Shown here piece after piece: positions 1-5,444 of a stretch of 33,501 nt of DNA. The position numbers were made by a program, and so were the translations under genes. The stretch lies in NCBI GenBank assembly GCA_050693035.1, contig JBOGWB010000059.1, positions 1-33,501 of the forward strand, read 5' to 3'. The notes below the pieces were generated by a model. That model was not told where the DNA came from and made no database searches. It worked only from the letters and a program-made list of their open reading frames with translations. Source of the DNA: DASYVD01 sp050693035 (lineage in GTDB: Bacteria; Actinomycetota; UBA4738; CALAEC01). Numbering within the stretch: the first letter of the stretch is position 1; each line of letters opens with the position of its first letter.

Positions 1-1779
1 GCCAAGGCCTTCCCCCACATCGGGGCGAACCGGATCCGAGAGGCGCTCGAGTCGCTCCCCGAGCTCCGGGGCTCGAACCGGGGGGCCGGCCAGCTCGAGA
101 CGCTGTTCCGGGTGGCCGAGCGGCTCAACGGGTTTCCCCGGCATCTGGCGCTCCACCCCTCGGGGATCGTGCTGTCGAAGGACGATCTCCTCGACCGGGT
201 GCCGACGGAGCGGTCGTTCCTCGAGCACCGGATGGTCCAGGCGGACAAGGACGACGTCGAACGGTTGGGGCTCCTCAAGCTCGACGTGCTTGGCGTGCGG
301 ATGCTCTCATCGATGCGCCACGCGCTCGACGAGATCGAGCGGACAACCGGCAGGGCCATCGACCTCGAGCGGATCCCGAAGCAGGACCCCGCGACCTTCG
401 AGCTGATCCGGTCGTCGCGCACCGTGGGTTGCTTCCAGATCGAGAGCCCGGGGCAGCGGGAGCTCCTCCAGAAGTTCCAGCCGGGCCGGTTCGAGGACCT
501 CATCGTGGACATCTCGCTGTTCCGGCCGGGCCCGGTGAAGTCCGACATGGTGACTCCGTTCCTCAACCGGCGTCACGGGCTGGAACGGCCACGCTACGCG
601 CATCCGTTGCTGAAGCCCATCCTCCAGGAGACGCACGGTGTGATCGTCTACCACGAGCAGGTCATGCGGGTGCTCGCCGCGAGCGGATGCTCACTTTCGG
701 AAGCCGATCGGATCCGCCGACACCTCGACGACGACGCGGAGATCGACGACCATCGCGTGGCGTTCTTGCGCCGGGCCACCGCGGCCGGACTGGGAACCGA
801 GGACGCCGAGAAGGTGTGGCGAGAGCTCGCCTCGTTCGCCTCGTTCGGGTTCTGCAAGGCGCACGCCGCGGCATTCGCCGTGCCGACGTACCAGTCGGCG
901 TGGCTCAAGGCGAACTACTCGGCACAGTTCCTCGCCGGGGTGCTCACCCACGAGCCCGGGATGTACCCACGGCGGCTGATCCTCGAAGATGCCCGCCAGT
1001 TCGGGATCGCCGTGCTGCCGCTGGACGTCAACGCCAGCCAGAAGACGTACACCGTGGAGGAGGTCGGTCCGGTCGTTCCGCGGATGGGGTTCGGCTCGCC
1101 TGCTCGGTCGGCGGCTCGCCTCAACCATCCGCTCCAGACCGGACCTCCCTCTCACCGGGCGTACGGGATTCGGCTAGCCCTCAAGGACGTGCGCGGGATC
1201 ACCGACGACGAGATCCGGCGAATCCTCGAAGCGCGCATCGAGCGCCCGTTCGGGAGCGTGGTCGACTTCATGCGGAGGACGAACGTGTCGCGGCCCGTCG
1301 CGGAGGCGCTGGCGCACGCAGGCGCGTTCGACTCGCTCGCCGAGGCGGAGCGGGGGAAGCCGCGAGCTCGGCATTGGACGAGGCGCGACCGGCTCTACGT
1401 GGCAATGACCGCGGACCCGGAGCGCCAGGGCGAGCAGCTCGCGCTGCCGCTCGCCGGCGAACCCGGCCCGGCGGGACTCCGCGAGTACACCGACCGGGAA
1501 GCCGTCCGGGCCGAGCTCGAGGTGGTGGGACTGGACGCCTCCCGCCACCTCCTGTCGTTCCACGAGCCCCTTCTCGAGCGCGTGGCCCGGACGGTGTTCC
1601 ATTCGCACCTCCTGGTGGTTCGAGGGCGGCTCCGCCGGACCGGCCTGAGAGGGGCGAGTATCATCGCCGACGAGGTCTGGGACCTCGTCGCCCTCGACGA
1701 CGCTCACCGGAAGGGAGACCTCCGATCGCCGGTACCTCGCAAGCTCTGGCACGCCAGCGGAGGGTCGGCGGGTTGGTGA
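1..1779 (+). CDS. dnaE2: DNA polymerase III alpha subunit, error-prone (DnaE2/ImuC) type, C-terminal part (5' end outside window)
   Basis: The frame is open from base 1, so the start lies upstream and 592 codons are visible. The product is a C-family replicative-fold polymerase that probably does translesion synthesis. The third catalytic aspartate of the palm is visible in LLKLDVLGVRML (Asp codon 283-285). The segment TVGCFQIES followed by FRPGPVKSDMV resembles DnaE2 rather than replicative DnaE1, which has FQLEGGGM and YRPGPM there. Next come the fingers (YHEQVMRV, FGFCKAHAAAFA), a tandem helix-hairpin-helix region, and a C-terminus ending in KLWHASGGSAGW, as I recall for some actinobacterial error-prone polymerases. 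Two oddities stand out: about 27 extra residues encoded by a palindrome at 1066-1145, and an OB-fold region that looks shortened near 1560-1620. The stop is 4 nt before the MFS gene. The DnaE family is certain; the DnaE2 subtype is likely. Confidence 0.88.
   Translation, partial: AKAFPHIGANRIREALESLPELRGSNRGAGQLETLFRVAERLNGFPRHLALHPSGIVLSKDDLLDRVPTERSFLEHRMVQADKDDVERLGLLKLDVLGVRMLSSMRHALDEIERTTGRAIDLERIPKQDPATFELIRSSRTVGCFQIESPGQRELLQKFQPGRFEDLIVDISLFRPGPVKSDMVTPFLNRRHGLERPRYAHPLLKPILQETHGVIVYHEQVMRVLAASGCSLSEADRIRRHLDDDAEIDDHRVAFLRRATAAGLGTEDAEKVWRELASFASFGFCKAHAAAFAVPTYQSAWLKANYSAQFLAGVLTHEPGMYPRRLILEDARQFGIAVLPLDVNASQKTYTVEEVGPVVPRMGFGSPARSAARLNHPLQTGPPSHRAYGIRLALKDVRGITDDEIRRILEARIERPFGSVVDFMRRTNVSRPVAEALAHAGAFDSLAEAERGKPRARHWTRRDRLYVAMTADPERQGEQLALPLAGEPGPAGLREYTDREAVRAELEVVGLDASRHLLSFHEPLLERVARTVFHSHLLVVRGRLRRTGLRGASIIADEVWDLVALDDAHRKGDLRSPVPRKLWHASGGSAGW
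1066..1145. repeat. 80-bp imperfect palindrome inserted in frame in dnaE2
   Basis: The outer arms GGTCCGGTC (1066-1074) and GACCGGACC (1137-1145) are perfectly complementary. The inner arms CGGATGG (1081-1087) and CCATCCG (1125-1131) pair about the same centre, and shorter GGC/GCC pairings follow at 1093-1100 with 1113-1120. The element is read in frame and adds a Pro/Arg/Gly-rich segment (GPVVPRMGFGSPARS onward) between the DVNAS motif and the usual LALKDVRG motif. Mycobacterial DnaE2, as I remember it, has only about a dozen residues there. It looks like a small palindromic insertion element. That it is mobile or repeated is inference. Confidence 0.6.
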
Positions 1780-1783
1780 GCCG

Positions 1784-3067
1784 ATGACCGACGAGGACGC
1801 GCGCGGCTCCTCCTCCGAAGAAGGAATTCTCGAGGTCCCGCTCCCCCGCGCCGAAGGACCGTCCGCCACGCCGCGGCTCCTCACCAACCGCCCATTCATG
1901 TGGCTGGTGGCGGGGGACAGCTTCGCCACGCTCGGCCGGTGGGGGTTCTTCCTGGCGGCGGTGGGAGACGCCGCCTACCGCCTGGACGCTTCCCCCGCCG
2001 AGGTGGGACTGCTGTTGGCTTCCTTCTCTCTGCCCCTCATCGTGGCCAGTCCGCTCTACGGGGCCATCGCCGACCGATGGAGCCCCAAGCTCCTTCTCGT
2101 CTTCACCGTGGCGGCTTCCCTGGGCCCGCCGCTCGTCGCCATCCGAGCGAACTCCCTGGTGTGGCTGTTCGGCGCCACGGCGCTCTACGGCCTCCTCCAC
2201 GGGGCGGTGATGCCGTCGCGAGGTGCGCTGGTCCCCCGGTTGGTCCGCGCGGACCAGTTGGTGAGAGCGAACGGCATGATCTCCGCGGCGTTCTCCTTGC
2301 AGCTGGTGGTGGGCCCCGCGCTGGCCGCGCTCCTGGTCCGACTGGGAGGTCCTCACGCTCCCTACCTCGTCACGGTGGGCGCCTCGGCGCTGGCCTTGCT
2401 GGCCTACGTGGGCGTGCCGGACCGGCGCAAGCAGGACGTCGGTGTCTCCCGGCAGGCCATCTTCGCCAATGTCAGCTCGGGCTTCCGGGAAGGCTGGGGG
2501 AACCCCGTGCTCCGGAACCTGTTCGGGATCTCGGTGTCCATCTGGTTCCTGATCGGCCTGCTGATCGCCCTGGAGCCGCTGTACATCAAGGACGACGTCG
2601 GCGGGGGGCAGGATTTCCTGGGGTTGGTTTGGGCCGTGTACGGCGCGGGCGAGGTGGCCGGGTCGTTGCTCCTGGCCCGCCAGCGACGGGGCGCGGGAAG
2701 AGAGCCGAGCCTGGTGGCCTTCGGGCTGCTGTTCGCGTCGGTGGGGTTCCTCCTCTACGTGTCGGTGGCCTCGCCGCTCGCCGTCATCGCCGGAAACATG
2801 GTCTTCGGGATCGGATTCCCGTTCTACACGGCGACCTCGAACGCTCTGATCCAGCGGGTGGCCCGGCATCCCGGCAAGGTCACCGCGGCGTTCAGCATGG
2901 CCGGGGAGAGCGGACCCGTGGCCGCCGCGGCGCTCCTGGCTGTGGCCGGGGGAGCCCTGTCGGTGAGGAGCTGGCTGCTGGCCTCGGGGCTGGCGTTCAC
3001 GGTGGTCTCCCTGGCGGCCCTGCGGGTGGCCCGGCGACAGGCGGTCCGGCAGGAAGCCGCCGCGTGA
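1784..3067 (+). CDS. MFS transporter, DHA3-like efflux type
   Basis: This 427-residue protein has about 12 hydrophobic helices and the major facilitator layout. After a ~30-residue cytoplasmic N-terminus, NRPFMWLVAGDSFATLG opens TM1, and the loop 2-3 motif A is seen as YGAIADRWSPKLLL. The N-terminal half is like DHA3-type (macrolide/multidrug) exporters, which use the proton gradient. The substrate cannot be read from sequence. ATG 1784 lies 4 nt after the dnaE2 stop, and the TGA (3065-3067) overlaps the dinB GTG as GTGA, so the transporter is transcribed and probably translated together with two translesion polymerases. That is an unusual place for an efflux pump. Confidence 0.85.
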   Translation: MTDEDARGSSSEEGILEVPLPRAEGPSATPRLLTNRPFMWLVAGDSFATLGRWGFFLAAVGDAAYRLDASPAEVGLLLASFSLPLIVASPLYGAIADRWSPKLLLVFTVAASLGPPLVAIRANSLVWLFGATALYGLLHGAVMPSRGALVPRLVRADQLVRANGMISAAFSLQLVVGPALAALLVRLGGPHAPYLVTVGASALALLAYVGVPDRRKQDVGVSRQAIFANVSSGFREGWGNPVLRNLFGISVSIWFLIGLLIALEPLYIKDDVGGGQDFLGLVWAVYGAGEVAGSLLLARQRRGAGREPSLVAFGLLFASVGFLLYVSVASPLAVIAGNMVFGIGFPFYTATSNALIQRVARHPGKVTAAFSMAGESGPVAAAALLAVAGGALSVRSWLLASGLAFTVVSLAALRVARRQAVRQEAAA

Positions 3068-4326
3068 CCCCCGCCACCCCTCCGGAGCCCATCCTCCACG
3101 TCGACATGGACGCGTTCTACGCCTCCGTCGAGATGCTGAAGGACCCGGCCCTGCGGGGGAAGCCCGTGGCCGTGGGGAGCCCGGGCCCCCGCGGCGTGGT
3201 GATGTCGGCTTCCTACCAGGCCCGGACACACGGGGTCAGGTCGGGGATGCCATCCGCCCGGGCCCGTCGCCTGTGTCCCGAGGCCCTGTTCGTGCCCCCT
3301 GACTTCTCTTCGTACCGGGCGTACTCCACCCGGCTGCGAGAGGTCCTGCTGTCGTTCACTCCGCTCGTCGAGCCCCTGTCCCTGGACGAGGCGTTCCTCG
3401 ACGTCTCCGGAGCGACCACCCTGTTCGGCGACCCCCCGGAGATCGGCCGCAAGATCCGGGTCCGGGTTCGCGAGGAGCTGGATCTGACCTGCTCGGTGGG
3501 CGTGGCGCCGAACAAGTTCCTGGCCAAGCTGGCGTCGGCGGGAGCCAAGCCCGACGGCCTGCTGGTGGTCCAGGCCGGAGAGGTCGAGGGGTTCCTGCAT
3601 CCCCTCCCGGTCGAGGCGTTGTGGGGCGTGGGAGAGCGGACGCACGAAGTGCTGGAACGGCTGGGGGTCCGGACCGTGGGGGAGCTGGCGGGTATCCCCC
3701 CGCGGGTCCTGCAAGGAACTCTCGGGGAGCAGCCGGCTCGCCACCTGGCCGAGCTGGCCGACGGCCGGGACGAGCGGACGGTGGTTCCCTACGAGCCCCC
3801 CAAACAGGTCAGCCACGAGGAGACCTTCGACCGGGACCTCGACGAGGAGGCGCAGGTCCTCCGGGAGGTGCTTCGGCTGGCCCATCGGGTGGGTGCCCGG
3901 CTGCGGAAGGAGGGATTCCGGGCCCGAACCGTGACCCTCAAGGTCAGGCTGGCCAGCTTCACCACCCTGACCCGGTCCCGGACGCTCCCCGATGCCACGG
4001 ACGTCGGTGCGGACCTCTACCGAGTGGCCAGGGAGCTGTACAAGGGGCTCCCCGGGGGGTCCGGGGGGGTAGCTCGCCGGCGGGGCAGCGAAGCCACCGG
4101 CGGTCCGAGCGAGTGGACCCCCCGGAGCACGGAGGCGAGGAGACGGATCAGGCTGCTCGGCGTGGCGGCCTCCGGGCTGGTTCCCGCGGGAGCCGAGCAG
4201 CTGGCGCTGGTTCGGGCGGGACGATGGGAAGACGCGGAGCGGGCCCTCGACCGCATCGAGGCCAGGTTCGGGGCGGGGTCCGCCATCCCGGCCGCCCTGC
4301 TTGAACCGGAGTCACGCCGTGGTTGA
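3064..4326 (+). CDS. dinB: DNA polymerase IV, Y family
   Basis: This is a translesion polymerase of 420 residues that starts at GTG 3064, overlapping the upstream stop. The N-terminal palm motif is HVDMDAFYASVE with metal ligand Asp14 and steric-gate Tyr19. The second acidic motif is SLDEAFLDVSG (Asp108, Glu109), followed by SVGVAPNKFLAKLAS and the thumb helix-hairpin-helix (LWGVGERTHEVLERLGV). The little finger starts near VSHEETFDRDLDEEAQV and ends with RIRLLGVAASGL. Between these, from about residue 329, a Gly/Arg-rich stretch of some 25-28 residues is encoded by a palindrome (4047-4128) and is absent from ordinary DinB as I know it. I see no clear beta-clamp motif at the extreme C-terminus. 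The pairing with a DnaE2-type gene suggests a mutagenic repair operon. Confidence 0.93.
   Translation: MTPATPPEPILHVDMDAFYASVEMLKDPALRGKPVAVGSPGPRGVVMSASYQARTHGVRSGMPSARARRLCPEALFVPPDFSSYRAYSTRLREVLLSFTPLVEPLSLDEAFLDVSGATTLFGDPPEIGRKIRVRVREELDLTCSVGVAPNKFLAKLASAGAKPDGLLVVQAGEVEGFLHPLPVEALWGVGERTHEVLERLGVRTVGELAGIPPRVLQGTLGEQPARHLAELADGRDERTVVPYEPPKQVSHEETFDRDLDEEAQVLREVLRLAHRVGARLRKEGFRARTVTLKVRLASFTTLTRSRTLPDATDVGADLYRVARELYKGLPGGSGGVARRRGSEATGGPSEWTPRSTEARRRIRLLGVAASGLVPAGAEQLALVRAGRWEDAERALDRIEARFGAGSAIPAALLEPESRRG
4047..4128. repeat. 82-bp imperfect palindrome inserted in frame in dinB
   Basis: The left arm GCTCC (4047-4051), two unpaired C, then GGGGGGTCC (4054-4062) pairs with GGACCCCCC (4115-4123) plus GGAGC (4124-4128), 14 bp in all with one bulge. 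Inner pairs are GCTCG 4072-4076 with CGAGC 4106-4110, and an overlapping alternative GCCGG 4076-4080 with CCGGC 4097-4101. It is translated as LPGGSGGVARRRGSEATGG and onward inside the little-finger domain. It shares GGTCCGG followed by GGGGT and GCTCGCC with the palindrome in dnaE2. Membership of the same family is inference. Confidence 0.55.
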
Positions 4327-4347
4327 GGCCGGGGCGTGGGGGACATA

Positions 4348-4375
4348 GTGACTTCCGAACGGCCATACCTATAAT
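4348..4375 (+). promoter_or_regulatory. Probable sigma-70/HrdB-type promoter of the DUF3040 gene
   Basis: A perfect -10 hexamer TATAAT lies at 4370-4375. A partial -35, GTGACT (4348-4353), has the central TGAC and a 16-nt spacer. Transcription would start near 4382, about 24 nt before the ATG at 4406. Confidence 0.65.
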
Positions 4376-4405
4376 GGTGACCGTCCCAGGCTGAGGCGAG
4401 TCCCC

Positions 4406-4762
4406 ATGCCCCTATCGGAGCACGAGCAGCGCATCCTCGAGGAGATCGAGAAGCGTCTCCAGGAAGAGGATCCACGGCTGGCCGAGGCGGTCGCCCGGAG
4501 CTCGCTCTACGCCCACATCGCTCGACGCATCCGCCTCGGCGTCCTCACCTTCGTCATCGGGTTCGTCATGCTGCTGCTGTTCTTCCTATCGGTGTGGGTG
4601 GCCGTAACCGGGTTCGCGGTGATGCTCGGGTCCGCGCTGCTCGTCTACCACCAGCTTCAGCGGCTCTCTCACGACCAGCCGGTCCCCGAGGGCGCACCCG
4701 ACAGGACCGTCCCGACGTTCTTGGCCCGCCTCGTCGAGCGGTTCCGGGGCCGTCCGCGGTAG
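4406..4762 (+). CDS. DUF3040 family membrane protein
   Basis: This 118-residue protein opens with MPLSEHEQRILEEIEKRL, the signature of the actinobacterial DUF3040 family, whose function is unknown. An acidic/basic amphipathic N-terminus of about 43 residues is followed by two adjacent hydrophobic helices (about 44-61 and 63-82) and a basic C-terminal tail (LARLVERFRGRPR). It is probably a small inner-membrane protein with both ends in the cytoplasm. A DUF3040 gene also lies near mraZ in mycobacteria, so the neighbourhood is conserved. It has its own promoter just upstream. GAGGCGAG at 4393-4400 is a modest ribosome binding site. Confidence 0.88.
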   Translation: MPLSEHEQRILEEIEKRLQEEDPRLAEAVARSSLYAHIARRIRLGVLTFVIGFVMLLLFFLSVWVAVTGFAVMLGSALLVYHQLQRLSHDQPVPEGAPDRTVPTFLARLVERFRGRPR

Positions 4763-4841
4763 CGCGAGCCCGCGTGTCCCCGCAGGTCAACCGGCACGTT
4801 TGCGGTTCCATGCCTCCGGCGCCGTGCTGCGACCAGCAGCC

Positions 4842-4870
4842 TTGCCAGGCGTAGCGCTTTCCTCTACAAC
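4842..4870 (+). promoter_or_regulatory. Possible promoter of the MerR gene
   Basis: TTGCCA (4842-4847, five of six consensus bases) is followed after exactly 17 nt by TACAAC (4865-4870, four of six). A start near 4877 would give an ~80-nt leader before the GTG at 4959, and that leader contains the hairpin at 4913-4952. Confidence 0.45.
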
Positions 4871-4912
4871 TACGGTCCGTTCCTTCCCCCGGGGATCCCC
4901 TCGTCGTTGGGG

Positions 4913-4952
4913 TCTCCGGCGTTCGGGGAGGCCGTTGGGGGAGAGCCGGAGG
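4913..4952 (+). promoter_or_regulatory. Leader hairpin that can occlude the merR ribosome binding site
   Basis: CTCCGGC at 4914-4920 is perfectly complementary to GCCGGAG at 4945-4951, and a U-G pair at 4913/4952 extends the stem. The right arm contains most of the Shine-Dalgarno GGAGGA (4948-4953) of merR. The 24-nt loop holds G-rich runs (GGGGAG, TTGGGGGA) that could pair instead with the C-rich tract near 4882-4890 or CCCC at 4897-4900. Translational control is inference. Confidence 0.4.
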
Positions 4953-4958
4953 ACTTTC

Positions 4959-5441
4959 GTGGAAGGCTTCACGTCGCATCAGGCCTGCCGGCTGACCGGT
5001 TGCACGCCCCGTCAGCTTCGCTACTGGGACCAGATCGGGCTGGTGCAACCGGCGATCCGCCAAACCGGTGGGCGCCCGGGTGTTCCCCGCCTGTATTCCT
5101 TCCGCGACCTGGTCGCCCTGAGGGTGGTGAAGTCCCTGCTCGACGGGGGGATGTCGCTCCAACGGGTCCGCCGGGCGTACGAATACCTCCGCCGGCGAGC
5201 GGGCCTCGAGGAGCACCTGTCCGAGATCAAGCTGATCACCGACGGGAAGAGCATCTTCAAGGTGGCCCGGAGGGAAGGGGAGATCCTGGACGCCCTCCGC
5301 GAGGGACAGATGGCGTTCTTCGTGGCCATCGACACCATCGCCCGCTCCGTGGACGCCAACGTGACCGAGTTCCGCCGGGACCGGGAGCAGTTCGTTCGGG
5401 CCCTCCGGGACGCCACCCGCCAGGTCCGGGCCGAGGCCTGA
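4959..5441 (+). CDS. MerR-family transcriptional regulator
   Basis: I chose GTG 4959 because GGAGGA lies 5 nt upstream and the protein then starts directly at the DNA-binding domain, giving 160 residues. The reading frame stays open further upstream, but without MerR similarity. The helix-turn-helix is FTSHQACRLTGCTPRQLRYWDQIGLV (about 4-29; recognition helix TPRQLRYWDQIGL) and the wing is RPGVPRLYSFRDLVALRVV (39-57). The C-terminal part (82-160: ITDGKSIFKV, REGQMAFFVAIDTIARSV) is not the usual dimerisation coiled coil, and I do not recognise its ligand. No metal-binding cysteine cluster is present; Cys10 and Cys15 lie inside the HTH. The gene ends 3 nt from the convergent transglutaminase gene. 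Its target is unknown. It does not look like FtsR, the MerR-type ftsZ regulator. Confidence 0.85.
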   Translation: MEGFTSHQACRLTGCTPRQLRYWDQIGLVQPAIRQTGGRPGVPRLYSFRDLVALRVVKSLLDGGMSLQRVRRAYEYLRRRAGLEEHLSEIKLITDGKSIFKVARREGEILDALREGQMAFFVAIDTIARSVDANVTEFRRDREQFVRALRDATRQVRAEA

Positions 5442-5444
5442 CGC

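Noticed and set aside
1661..3229. Long minus-strand reading frame opposite the MFS gene (522 codons)
   Set aside because: It is a GC-driven shadow: low-complexity Arg/Gly/Gln-rich translation, no known domain, and it lies fully antisense to clear dnaE2, MFS and dinB coding sequence.
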